Shown one piece after another: positions 35,283 to 44,760 of a stretch of DNA of 64,000 nt. The notes under the pieces are model-generated. The model was not told the DNA's origin. It searched no databases and saw only the letters and a program-made list of their open reading frames with translations. The stretch is from Bifidobacterium breve. GTDB lineage: Bacteria > Actinomycetota > Acidimicrobiia > Acidimicrobiales > Ilumatobacteraceae. Both the position numbers and the translations under genes were made by a program. Location of the stretch: positions 20,075 to 84,074 of the forward strand of contig CAMAWR010000005.1 of the NCBI GenBank assembly GCA_945862045.1, read 5' to 3'. Every line of letters begins with the position of its first letter. Position 1 is the stretch's first letter.

Positions 35283-35969
35283 TCAGCCGATTTCGATACG
35301 CAGGCGCTTGTTGCCTTTGCCTTTGCTTTCGGTCTTCACCACCCGAAAGGTACCAACCTCTTTGGTCGAACGCACGTGCGTGCCCCCATCGGCCTGCTTA
35401 TCGAGGCCGACGATGTCCACGACTCGAATTTCTTGCACCGTGTCAGGGATCAGTGACACCTTCGTGCGGATCAGATCGGCGTCTTGCACCGCCGTTGAAC
35501 GGGGCAGGAACGACACCGCGATGGGGTAATCATGGTTGATTGCATCGTTGACCAGTCGTTCAACCTGTGGCACGAAACCTTCGGGAAGTGGGTCGAACTC
35601 AAAGTCCATTCGTGCCGAGAGTGGCTCCATATTGCCGCCGGTCACCGGCACTCGCCATTCATTCCAAATCACACCACACAAAATGTGCAGTGCGGTATGG
35701 GTGCGCATCAATTGATGACGACGCTGCCATTCAACCTCGCCGTGCACCGTGGTGCCGACGGGCGGCGCGTCACCAGAGATGGTATGCCAGACATGGTCGG
35801 CTTCTTTGCGTACATCGGTGACGGCAAACCCACCCAGTACACCGGTGTCGTGTGGTTGGCCACCACCCGTGGCATAGAACGCCGTGCGATCGAGTGCAAC
35901 CGCGTTGTCACGGCAGGCAACAACCGTGGCTTCAAACGACGCAAGGTACGCGTCGTGAAGATAGAGCAA
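35283..35969 (-). CDS. alaX: AlaX-type alanyl-tRNA editing protein
   Basis: 228 residues, TTG start five bases after the groEL stop. AlaX is a free version of the alanyl-tRNA synthetase editing domain and removes serine (or glycine) from mischarged tRNA-Ala. Metal ligands are seen in MRTHTALHIL (His-x-x-x-His) and QADGGTHV near the C-terminus; the early AFYATGGGQPHDTG is the family glycine-rich motif. It is downstream of groEL in the same direction, which is an unusual neighbour pairing. Confidence 0.88.
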   Translation of the reverse strand: MLYLHDAYLASFEATVVACRDNAVALDRTAFYATGGGQPHDTGVLGGFAVTDVRKEADHVWHTISGDAPPVGTTVHGEVEWQRRHQLMRTHTALHILCGVIWNEWRVPVTGGNMEPLSARMDFEFDPLPEGFVPQVERLVNDAINHDYPIAVSFLPRSTAVQDADLIRTKVSLIPDTVQEIRVVDIVGLDKQADGGTHVRSTKEVGTFRVVKTESKGKGNKRLRIEIG

Positions 35970-35974
35970 CTCGG

Positions 35975-37642
<1,668 letters not shown>

Positions 37643-37669
37643 TTAGCACTCTACCGACGAGACTGCTAA
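37643..37669 (-). promoter_or_regulatory. CIRCE operator upstream of groEL
   Basis: TTAGCACTC, a nine-base spacer, then GACTGCTAA: one base away from the consensus TTAGCACTC-N9-GAGTGCTAA. It lies 48 bases upstream of the groEL ATG. CIRCE is bound by the HrcA repressor and induced by heat shock. Confidence 0.9.
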
Positions 37670-37697
37670 CCGTCTACGGGGCCGGACCGTGACCGTT

Positions 37698-38129
37698 TCA
37701 GACGATCGATCGCAGCACCACATCCGTTCGCGTGTCACTGGCCCCGTGTTTGTGGAGCCATTGCAGGAACTCATCGAGACCTTCGGTGCCCTCGCAAGCC
37801 ACCAAAATTTTCACATCCGGCACGCCCGTGACGTGCGCAGCCCATACCACATCGTTACGACGCCTGAGGGCTTCATCGAATTTCGGGCTGGTCGTGATTC
37901 GGGCATCGATAATTGCACTGAGCGACCGCCCCAACATGCGCTGGTCTACCACCGTGGTAAAGCGGGTGATGACACCGCGCTTCATCAAACGCCGCACCCG
38001 GTCGGCCGCTGCATTGGCCGAGAGCCCGACACGTTCACCAAGCATTTGCCACGGGATTCGGGCGTCTTGTTGCAAAATAGTGAGAATACTGAGGTCAATT
38101 TTATTTATTACTTCGTTTTTCTCTGCCAT
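37698..38129 (-). CDS. Lrp/AsnC family transcriptional regulator
   Basis: 143 residues. An N-terminal winged helix-turn-helix (KIDLSILTILQQDARIPWQM; GLSANAAADRVRRLM) and a C-terminal RAM/ACT-like ligand domain (VVWAAHVTGVPDVKILVACE) are in the usual order and size. Lrp/AsnC proteins bind amino acids and often control their own and an adjacent, divergent amino-acid gene. Here the divergent neighbour is a 2-oxoglutarate oxygenase likely acting on an amino acid, with 62 bases between the starts. Confidence 0.9.
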   Translation of the reverse strand: MAEKNEVINKIDLSILTILQQDARIPWQMLGERVGLSANAAADRVRRLMKRGVITRFTTVVDQRMLGRSLSAIIDARITTSPKFDEALRRRNDVVWAAHVTGVPDVKILVACEGTEGLDEFLQWLHKHGASDTRTDVVLRSIV

Positions 38130-38165
38130 ATGCCTACTCTAAGGCGTTTTTCTGCGTTTTTCGCG

Positions 38166-38181
38166 GTGGCTTTGTTGCCAC
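38166..38181. promoter_or_regulatory. Inverted repeat, candidate operator between lrp and dioxygenase
   Basis: GTGGC-TTTGTT-GCCAC, perfect 5-base arms, sits 10 bases before the ATG at 38192. AT-rich tracts with repeated GTTTTTC (38130-38160) fill the rest of the gap. A site for the adjacent Lrp-type regulator is plausible; symmetry and position are the only evidence. Confidence 0.4.
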
Positions 38182-38191
38182 ACTCAAAGGC

Positions 38192-38998
38192 ATGATCTTT
38201 GTGACACCAACTACGACTCCACGAACCATTGCCACTTCTGCTGTCACGCTGATCCCCGGCTACTTCACTGGGCTGGTAGCACCCACACCACTACGTTCTG
38301 ACATTGAAGTCGACGCCTGCCCCACTGCCACACGCACACTCTTGCAATTTTCCGACGACATTGGCCGAGCCGTTGGATACGACCGAGAACAAGGTGGTCG
38401 ACTGATTCAAGACATCTTTCCTGTTCGGTCGACTGAACATCAACAGGTGTCGTCTTCTTCAAAAGTGGTCTTGGGTTCGCACACCGAAAGTGCGTTTCAC
38501 CCGCACAAGCCTCGTTACGTGGTGTTGCTGTGTTTGCGCGGCGACGACCTTGCAGCAACCACGTACTCCGACGTGCGCGACGTTGTACGGCATCTGTCAA
38601 CTGACGACCTTGCCGCGCTGCAGACGCAGGATTTCATCACCAGTGTCGACCCCAGCTTCATGTCCAATGGTGAACCTGATGCGCAGGTTCGTGTCAGACC
38701 ACTGACATCAACCGGCAGCGGATGGTCGTTGGTCTACGACGAATTGCTGATGCGTGGCACCACACCACGCACACAAGCAGCACTGAACGCCTTGCACCAC
38801 GCGGTAAAAGTGGCAACACAACACGTGGTGCTTGCGACCGGAGACATATTGGTGATCGACAACCACCGTGCGGTGCATGGCCGCACGTCATTCACCCCGC
38901 GTTACGACGGCACCGACCGCTGGCTGAAGCGGGCCCTCGTGGTGCAATCACTTGCCGACGTCGACGCCGTCGGGCGGGTCATTCAGACGCGGCTATAG
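38192..38998 (+). CDS. TauD/clavaminate-synthase-like 2-oxoglutarate dioxygenase
   Basis: 268 residues. The iron facial triad is His97 and Glu99 (GSHTESAFHPHKPRY) with distal His229 (DNHRAVHGRTSF); Arg247 in RWLKRAL should bind 2-oxoglutarate. H-T-E-x-A-F-H-P is characteristic of asparagine/arginine beta-hydroxylases such as AsnO and VioC rather than of TauD itself. It therefore probably hydroxylates a free amino acid or a small peptide product. Divergent from an Lrp/AsnC regulator, which supports an amino-acid substrate. No peptide-synthetase genes are near. The 3' end overlaps a convergent glycan gene by 20 bases. Confidence 0.8.
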   Translation: MIFVTPTTTPRTIATSAVTLIPGYFTGLVAPTPLRSDIEVDACPTATRTLLQFSDDIGRAVGYDREQGGRLIQDIFPVRSTEHQQVSSSSKVVLGSHTESAFHPHKPRYVVLLCLRGDDLAATTYSDVRDVVRHLSTDDLAALQTQDFITSVDPSFMSNGEPDAQVRVRPLTSTGSGWSLVYDELLMRGTTPRTQAALNALHHAVKVATQHVVLATGDILVIDNHRAVHGRTSFTPRYDGTDRWLKRALVVQSLADVDAVGRVIQTRL

Positions 38999-40211
38999 CC
39001 AATAGACCGTCGCGGTAGCGCTGCAGCACTTCGACGCCCGAACCGCCGAATACCACCTGATCGAATTGCGTGTCATGTGGTGCGGGTTGCAGCGTTCCAC
39101 TCGTGAAGAGTGCAACCGTGCCAGTGAGAGAGTCGGTCTGATGTGCACCACCTAATGTGTCCCAGATGGTTTGGACTTCTCGATCCTGAAGATACTTGGG
39201 TCGAACATATGGCTTGCCGAGCAGCAGGGCATCAAATGCAATGCTCGAGTCGACATCCACCAACACATCACATGCCTTGATCAAGCTTGGTGATGACACG
39301 TGGTCGCCGACCAAAATAATATTGTCGGCTTTTTCCAACATTGCCTGTTCTTGGGGTGTCAGCGTGGCGTCGCCTGCACGTAGATGACCACGCACGACGA
39401 GTTGTATCTGCTGGCAGGCACCCAATGCGGCAATCAGTTGCAAAGTGCCTTGCCTATCGACCAGATTGTGCCACTTCGGCACGAAAAATAGCACCCGGTG
39501 TTGTTGGGTTGCGCGTAGTGGCGGCAAGTCTGCTGCGACGGTTGCGGCATACAACCGTGAGACCCACTCGTCATTGAATCGTGCGCTACCCCAGACCTGC
39601 GTATTCTTGCCACTCATCGTGGAGTGGCCGACGATGACGTCACGGTGGTACGCCGACCCGAACACATAGGCGGCGTGCGAGTCCCGATCGGCAAACGGCA
39701 ACTTGCCGGAATTGCCGTCCATCACGGCCTGCACGTGTCGGCTGCGAATAATCGTTGTTTTAGTTGAGTGCCCGTGTGGCAGCGCCACCGTCGGTGTTCC
39801 GGCGTGTTGCGCAGCAAGTTGCAGTTGCAAAAAGAAATCTGTTACTAACCATTGTGTGATGCGCCGCCAACGCGACACTTGTCGATTGGCGACACCTTCG
39901 CCCCACTCCATCACGACAAGCCGCACGTCAGATTGCCTCAATACTCGGCGCACTACCCAGCGGTTCCAGCGCAGTTGGTGCAACCACTTTCGTAATTTGG
40001 GTGTACGAGCGATTCGTACTCGATGAATTTCTAAATGGGGGCATTCTGTTCGCCACCATGCTGACTGCATTTCGTGGTACACCGCTTCGTCCACGATGTA
40101 AAGCACCACCGGGGTTCCCCCGCGGGCCAGTGACCAAATCACCGGTGCGATGTTGTCCGCATCCGCTTTGCCTGCCAGCGCAAAGAGCACCGTTCCCGAT
40201 TGATGTGTCAT
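38979..40211 (-). CDS. Putative glycan transferase, GT-B-like, last gene of the kds operon
   Basis: 410 residues. The N-terminal half starts LFALAGKADADNIAPVIWSL, a Rossmann-like opening, and TPTVALPHGHSTKTTI resembles the P-H-G motif seen in CDP-glycerol-type and LIC-type surface-glycan transferases. The C-terminal half has VLFFVPKWH, ADNIILVGDHVSSPSLIKACDVLV and VDVDSSIAFDALLLGKPYVRP, a GT-B donor-site layout. No signal peptide is present. It follows the GT8-like gene by seven bases. Likely transfers a Kdo-type or phosphoalditol unit (inference); I cannot assign it to a named family. Confidence 0.6.
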   Translation of the reverse strand: MTHQSGTVLFALAGKADADNIAPVIWSLARGGTPVVLYIVDEAVYHEMQSAWWRTECPHLEIHRVRIARTPKLRKWLHQLRWNRWVVRRVLRQSDVRLVVMEWGEGVANRQVSRWRRITQWLVTDFFLQLQLAAQHAGTPTVALPHGHSTKTTIIRSRHVQAVMDGNSGKLPFADRDSHAAYVFGSAYHRDVIVGHSTMSGKNTQVWGSARFNDEWVSRLYAATVAADLPPLRATQQHRVLFFVPKWHNLVDRQGTLQLIAALGACQQIQLVVRGHLRAGDATLTPQEQAMLEKADNIILVGDHVSSPSLIKACDVLVDVDSSIAFDALLLGKPYVRPKYLQDREVQTIWDTLGGAHQTDSLTGTVALFTSGTLQPAPHDTQFDQVVFGGSGVEVLQRYRDGLLAIAASE

Positions 40212-40218
40212 GCGTAAA

Positions 40219-40893
40219 TCAGCCTTTGGCGGCGTGTGTCATCAATGCCTGTTCGGCAAACCAGAGACCGGCATGTTCGCACTCGCGATACGCAGCGAAG
40301 TACGGCCCACCCAAAGTGAAGTGAATCAACTTCGGAATGCCGGGCATGGTCATTTCACCAACGAGGTAATTCCAGGTGGTGGGCAGTGTGCCAATCTGCC
40401 CATCGTCGGGGAGCCACTTGAACTGATGCAGGTACAGACCTGTCTCGTGGGCGACCACATCCGGCGTGAGAAGCCGACATCGTGCATTATTGAACAGCAT
40501 CACACTCGACCAATTCTTTTTTTCATACTTGGTCTGCACCGCGCCGAGGAATTTGACGTCACCCTGTGCCTCATAATCATGCTTGACACACATCACCGCG
40601 TGCTGCTCATCACGCAGTGCAAATAATTCTGCGATGTCCGTGGTCATCAACATGTCACAATCCATGAAGACCGACCAACCTGAATAGTCACTCAGGTGCG
40701 GCACCAAGAATCTGGTATATGAAAAATCCGTTGACTCGATACTTGATCGCTCACGCGAATAAAAACCTTGCAGGTGCCGCTTGGCGACTGGCGTGATAGC
40801 CACCGGTTGAGAAGCATGCCGCAGTATTGAGTGGGCCAACACGTGGTATGCAACCGACTCATTTTCGTCGTATCCGATGAAGATCCGAATCAT
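40219..40893 (-). CDS. GT8-like glycosyltransferase
   Basis: 224 residues from ATG 40893, overlapping the methyltransferase stop as ATGA. IRIFIGYDENESVAYHVL is the opening of small GT8-type enzymes, WSVFMDCDMLMTTDI contains the metal-binding D-x-D, and IPKLIHFTLGGPYF the C-terminal H-x-x-G-x-x(K) motif. It would add a hexose, with retention, using a nucleotide sugar at the cytoplasmic face. Its place in the kds operon suggests an acceptor or product bearing Kdo (inference). Confidence 0.78.
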   Translation of the reverse strand: MIRIFIGYDENESVAYHVLAHSILRHASQPVAITPVAKRHLQGFYSRERSSIESTDFSYTRFLVPHLSDYSGWSVFMDCDMLMTTDIAELFALRDEQHAVMCVKHDYEAQGDVKFLGAVQTKYEKKNWSSVMLFNNARCRLLTPDVVAHETGLYLHQFKWLPDDGQIGTLPTTWNYLVGEMTMPGIPKLIHFTLGGPYFAAYRECEHAGLWFAEQALMTHAAKG

Positions 40894-41837
40894 TGACCAA
40901 GCATCACTTTTAAACGACGTGCTATGGGGAGGAGACCAAGAACTCTTACTACTGAGCGGAACAGCAAGCGCAATCGGAATCCTGGCTCTACGAATCCCTT
41001 GAGAATGGCTGTTGCGCTGCGCAGCGCTGCCCTCCGGCCTGGCCACTGGGTTGCCTTTGTGTCGGCTAGACGCATTGCGAATAAGCCAGATTTGATGTCA
41101 CAATCAACAACATCAAACCCTGCGTTTCTTGCTACCGCAACTAACGAGTCACTCGAAAAATAGTGAATGTGTGCGATGTGAAAGAAGTTCCGCCAATGCC
41201 AAATCGAGATGGTTTCCAGAAGTGGAACTCCAATGACCAGTGTGGTTGATGGGGTACAGAATTTACGCAGACGCACCAAAAGACTGACAGGATCTACTGC
41301 GTGCTCAAGCACGTGGTTCAGTAACACCACGTCAGAGTTGAATGACTGTAGCTGCGTGGCTGCTGTTTGTATTTCTTGAAGGGGTAAACCGAGGACCTCT
41401 CTACCTAAGGCAACATAGAGCTTGTCATAGTCAAATCCAGAAACAGTCCATCCCGCATCACGAAACGGAATCAGATTCCAACCGCCGCCGCATCCCCATT
41501 CCACTATTTTCCCTGGCGCAACTCCCAATCCTTGGACGTATCTAAGGAGAGGTGAAACAGTCTGAGATTTCGGTGTCTTACGAATAAGTACTTCACGAGC
41601 AGACTCCCCAGGAAAGTACATACTTCGATAATCAGATGTTCCATAAAACCGTTCAGCTGCATGAGCAGAGAGCGGATTTGAAGCGCGCACATGACCACAC
41701 TTTGTACAAAATCTGAATTTGAACCTTAATTGATAACGGTCCTTGCGACGAATCATGATTCCGCGGACAGCGCCGCAGATGCAAGGAATTGTGCTTCTCT
41801 CCGACAGGTAATCAAGTTGTTTTGTCTGAGTTGTCAC
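40890..41837 (-). CDS. SAM-dependent methyltransferase with N-terminal Zn motif
   Basis: 315 residues. Cys-x-Cys near residues 19-21 (IPCICG) and C-x-x-C (FCTKCGH) form a small zinc ribbon, as in sugar C-methyltransferase relatives. The SAM domain has IVEWGCGGGWNLIPF (E-x-G-x-G-x-G) and LLNHVLEHAVDP. The C-terminal 60 residues are basic with a short hydrophobic segment. It probably methylates a glycan residue, maybe the Kdo or an attached hexose. Twelve bases after kdsA. AT content is higher than in kdsA. Confidence 0.8.
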   Translation of the reverse strand: MTTQTKQLDYLSERSTIPCICGAVRGIMIRRKDRYQLRFKFRFCTKCGHVRASNPLSAHAAERFYGTSDYRSMYFPGESAREVLIRKTPKSQTVSPLLRYVQGLGVAPGKIVEWGCGGGWNLIPFRDAGWTVSGFDYDKLYVALGREVLGLPLQEIQTAATQLQSFNSDVVLLNHVLEHAVDPVSLLVRLRKFCTPSTTLVIGVPLLETISIWHWRNFFHIAHIHYFSSDSLVAVARNAGFDVVDCDIKSGLFAMRLADTKATQWPGRRAALRSATAILKGFVEPGFRLRLLFRSVVRVLGLLPIARRLKVMLGQ

Positions 41838-41848
41838 TAGATACCCTC

Positions 41849-42715
41849 TTAATACGTCGTGGGTTGTGGGCCAGCTACGGCGACGGCCTGTCGAATGAGC
41901 AGCAACTGTTCGAGCAATGGCTTCATGCGGTGCAGCGGAATCATGTTCGGCCCATCGCTCGGCGCTTTGTCGGGGTCGGGGTGTGTTTCCATGAATACAC
42001 CATCGACACCAACCGCCATTGCGGCACGGGCGAGCGCGCCGGCGAATTCACGCTGTCCACCTGATGACGCACCCTGTCCGCCTGGCTGCTGCACGGAGTG
42101 GGTGACATCAAAGATCACCGGTGCACCAGCGCGCAGCTGTGGCAAGCCGCGGTAGTCGACCACCAGCGTGTTGTAGCCGAATGACGAACCGCGTTCGGTG
42201 ACAAGAACGTTCTTGGCGCCACCAGAGTGCAGTTTGTCAACGACGTTTTTCATGTCCCATGGGGCAAGAAATTGTCCTTTTTTTACATTGATTGCCTTTC
42301 CTGTCGTCGCGGCAGCCATGAGCAAGTCGGTCTGGCGACACAAAAAGGCGGGAATCTGCAGCACATCAACATGCTGGGCGACGATTGCCGCATCACCACT
42401 TTCGTGAATATCGGTGAGCACCGGCACACCGAACTTGGTGCCAATCGCGCTCAACACACGCAGACCTTCATCACGCCCAGGTCCACGGAAGCCGGCCAGC
42501 GACGTGCGGTTCGCCTTGTCGTAACTGGCCTTGAAGATATACGAAATTCCCAGGCTGACGCACATCTCTTTCATCTCACCAGCAATGTGTTCGGCCAACG
42601 TGGAGGTTTCGATGACACACGGACCAGCGATGAGTACGAGTGGTTGACCGTCACCACACAACACACCCTTCCCCAGGTCGGCGCGTAGCGGCGCGGCTGC
42701 AGCTGTGGACACCAT
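41849..42715 (-). CDS. kdsA: 3-deoxy-8-phosphooctulonate synthase (KDO-8-P synthase)
   Basis: 288 residues, full length for KdsA. It condenses phosphoenolpyruvate and arabinose-5-phosphate into Kdo-8-phosphate. Seen: [63 protein letters not shown] and [17 protein letters not shown] block, all diagnostic for KdsA and distinct from DAHP synthases. TDIHES and QTDL fit the known substrate loops; the Cys in GPCV is the residue that marks metal-dependent forms only if Asn is not at the other position, so metal class is not assigned. It lies two bases after kdsD in a kdsB-kdsD-kdsA run. Confidence 0.95.
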   Translation of the reverse strand: MVSTAAAAPLRADLGKGVLCGDGQPLVLIAGPCVIETSTLAEHIAGEMKEMCVSLGISYIFKASYDKANRTSLAGFRGPGRDEGLRVLSAIGTKFGVPVLTDIHESGDAAIVAQHVDVLQIPAFLCRQTDLLMAAATTGKAINVKKGQFLAPWDMKNVVDKLHSGGAKNVLVTERGSSFGYNTLVVDYRGLPQLRAGAPVIFDVTHSVQQPGGQGASSGGQREFAGALARAAMAVGVDGVFMETHPDPDKAPSDGPNMIPLHRMKPLLEQLLLIRQAVAVAGPQPTTY

Positions 42716-42717
42716 GA

Positions 42718-43701
42718 CTACGACAACCCCGCTTGTACGAGGTCATGCATCCGTATCAAGCCAACGACCTTGCTTCCATCGATCACAGGCAGCACAGTAA
42801 CCGCCTTTTTAGCATTGCGTTCCATCAACGTGAGCGCCTCGATGGCAGGAGCACCGGACGTCACCGATATCGGTGTGACGGTCATTAAATCGCGGGCGGT
42901 GAGCGACCCCCAACGATCTGGCGCGCTGCGCTTCAGCGCCCGACGCAGGTCACCATCGGTGATGATGCCCCCTAGTGCATCGGCCTGCGTTTGATGCGCG
43001 ACAAGCACGGCACCGACCGCCTGTGTCGTGAGTGCATCGACAACTTCAGGCAATTTCGCATCGGCGGTGATCAAGATCAACTTGTCGCGGGGAATCATCA
43101 GGTCATGCACCATCAACGTCAGTCTGCGCCCGATGGCGCCAGCCGGATGATTCATTGCGAAGTCGTAGACCGACACGCCTGTGGCCGTCATCCACGCAAC
43201 CGTCAAAGCATCACCGATCGCCATCGCGACCGCGGTGCTTGACGTTGGCACCTGATCAATCGGCGAGGCCTCTCGCTCTACCGATGCATCAAGCACCACG
43301 TCGCAACGGTCACCCAGCGACGACGCAGTTTTACCGAGAATCCCGAGTAATTTCACCGCACGCTTTTTCATGTACGGAATGACGGAAAGCAACTCGGTGG
43401 TTTCACCACTGTTGCTGATCATGATGATGACATCACCGTCGCGCACCACACCGATGTCGCCGTGCAAGGCATCCAATGGATTCAAGTACACCGACATGAG
43501 CCCGACCGAGGTGAGGCTGGCGGCAATCTTCTGCGCAACCAAACCCGACTTACCAACACCAGTGACGAGCACCTTGCCACTACAGGCCACCAACATGTCG
43601 AGAGCCCGCTGCGAGTGGGTGGCGTCCAGGCGGTGTGCAGCAGCGACGATGGCCTCGGCCTCGGCAAGCATCACGTCAGCAATCGGCTTCGGCTTGGTCA
43701 T
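42718..43701 (-). CDS. kdsD: D-arabinose-5-phosphate isomerase
   Basis: 327 residues: an N-terminal SIS domain ([31 protein letters not shown]) then two CBS domains ([18 protein letters not shown]). [13 protein letters not shown] between them is diagnostic for the KdsD/GutQ/KpsF group. It makes arabinose-5-phosphate from ribulose-5-phosphate for KdsA. The ATG overlaps the kdsB stop by four bases, and two bases separate it from kdsA, so the three are certainly one operon. Confidence 0.95.
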   Translation of the reverse strand: MTKPKPIADVMLAEAEAIVAAAHRLDATHSQRALDMLVACSGKVLVTGVGKSGLVAQKIAASLTSVGLMSVYLNPLDALHGDIGVVRDGDVIIMISNSGETTELLSVIPYMKKRAVKLLGILGKTASSLGDRCDVVLDASVEREASPIDQVPTSSTAVAMAIGDALTVAWMTATGVSVYDFAMNHPAGAIGRRLTLMVHDLMIPRDKLILITADAKLPEVVDALTTQAVGAVLVAHQTQADALGGIITDGDLRRALKRSAPDRWGSLTARDLMTVTPISVTSGAPAIEALTLMERNAKKAVTVLPVIDGSKVVGLIRMHDLVQAGLS

Positions 43702-44456
43702 TGGTTCACCAGTTCTCGGGCGCGTTCAAGGTCAGCAGGGCTGTCGACTGACAGCGTGTTGCGGGAATGAGCGATGATCTCGTAGGTCTCAATCGTAATT
43801 CCATTCTCCAACAGCCGGAGTTGCTCGAGTTTCTCCGTTTCCTCGAGACGTGACGGCAATAATTGCGACCAGTTCCGCAAGACATCGACCTGATACCCGT
43901 AGATACCAATATGTCCCCAATGAACCGCTTCTTGATGCCACTCGGCGCGCTGCATACCCCGCACATGCGGCACGGGGGCACGACTGAAATACAACGCCCG
44001 TTGTCCTGCACTCACCACGACTTTGACCACATCGGGGTTGTCGAGTTGGTCGCCTGGCAATCGATAAATCGGAGTCACAACAGCAGGGCTCGGGATGCGC
44101 GCACGGAACACACCGCACATCGATTCGATTACGAGTGGGTCAACGAACGGTTGGTCACCCTGCACGTTGATCACCACGTCGCCCTGCAACTGGTCGACCA
44201 CCGATGCGATTCGCTCCGATCCTGACGAACATGTCGGTGATGTCATGAGCACTCGGTAGCCCCACCCGACAGCGCAGCTCATGACTTCTTCCGAGTCGGT
44301 GCACAACACCACTTCACTGATTGATGGTGCGGTGCGTGCCGCATCCAAGACCCGACGCAACATCGGTTGTCCACCGATATCGGCGAGCACTTTGCGGGGT
44401 AATCGTGTGGATTCAAGTCGCGCGGGAACTGCAACGACGAACTTCAACGGTGGCAA
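43698..44456 (-). CDS. kdsB: 3-deoxy-manno-octulosonate cytidylyltransferase (CMP-Kdo synthetase)
   Basis: 252 residues, the usual size. VVAVPARLESTRLPRKVLADIGG, VINVQGDQPFVDP (metal site), YFSRAPVPHVR and WGHIGIYGYQVDVLRNW define KdsB. It activates Kdo, or Kdo8N in some bacteria, as the CMP sugar for transfer. First kds gene after the MoaD-like gene, four bases away. A second KdsB homologue is at 56.5 kb; this one has the textbook motifs and operon with kdsD and kdsA. Confidence 0.95.
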   Translation of the reverse strand: MPPLKFVVAVPARLESTRLPRKVLADIGGQPMLRRVLDAARTAPSISEVVLCTDSEEVMSCAVGWGYRVLMTSPTCSSGSERIASVVDQLQGDVVINVQGDQPFVDPLVIESMCGVFRARIPSPAVVTPIYRLPGDQLDNPDVVKVVVSAGQRALYFSRAPVPHVRGMQRAEWHQEAVHWGHIGIYGYQVDVLRNWSQLLPSRLEETEKLEQLRLLENGITIETYEIIAHSRNTLSVDSPADLERARELVNQ

Positions 44457-44460
44457 ACCT

Positions 44461-44751
44461 TCAGCAGCCGCCGGCTACGGCAGGCACGATCGATACGGTT
44501 TGGCCACTTGACACTTCGGTATCGAGGCCCTTTAGGTAGCGCACGTCGTCATCGGCCACGAACACGTTCACGAACTTGTGCAGATTGCCATCGCCATCAA
44601 ACAGCTTGGAGGCAAAACCTGGGTGGGCTTGATCTAAACCTTGCAGCACTTCGCGCAATGTCGCACCGCTGACCGACACCGTACTGTTCCCACCGGAAAG
44701 GGGTCGCAGTGTGGTGGGGATTCGAACGGTGATGGTTGCGGTTGCAGACAT
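44461..44751 (-). CDS. MoaD/ThiS-like sulfur-carrier protein ending Gly-Gly-Cys
   Basis: 96 residues with a ubiquitin-like fold: ITVRIPTTLRPLSGG, VSVSGATLREVLQGLDQAHP and a final SIVPAVAGGC. Sulfur carriers need a free C-terminal Gly-Gly for adenylation; here Cys96 follows Gly94-Gly95. It resembles CysO of mycobacterial cysteine synthesis, which ends AVAGG. A protease such as Mec would be needed to expose the glycines; none is seen nearby. Sits between crtD (nine bases) and kdsB (four bases) in one long minus-strand run. Confidence 0.82.
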   Translation of the reverse strand: MSATATITVRIPTTLRPLSGGNSTVSVSGATLREVLQGLDQAHPGFASKLFDGDGNLHKFVNVFVADDDVRYLKGLDTEVSSGQTVSIVPAVAGGC

Positions 44752-44760
44752 ACCGTCAGG

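Noticed and set aside
41849..44456. kds operon as a sign of a Gram-negative contaminant
   Set aside because: It is continuous with the carotenoid and xse genes, has the same start-stop overlaps and similar base composition, and the wider window keeps actinobacterial genes on both sides. A chimeric assembly cannot be fully excluded without reads.
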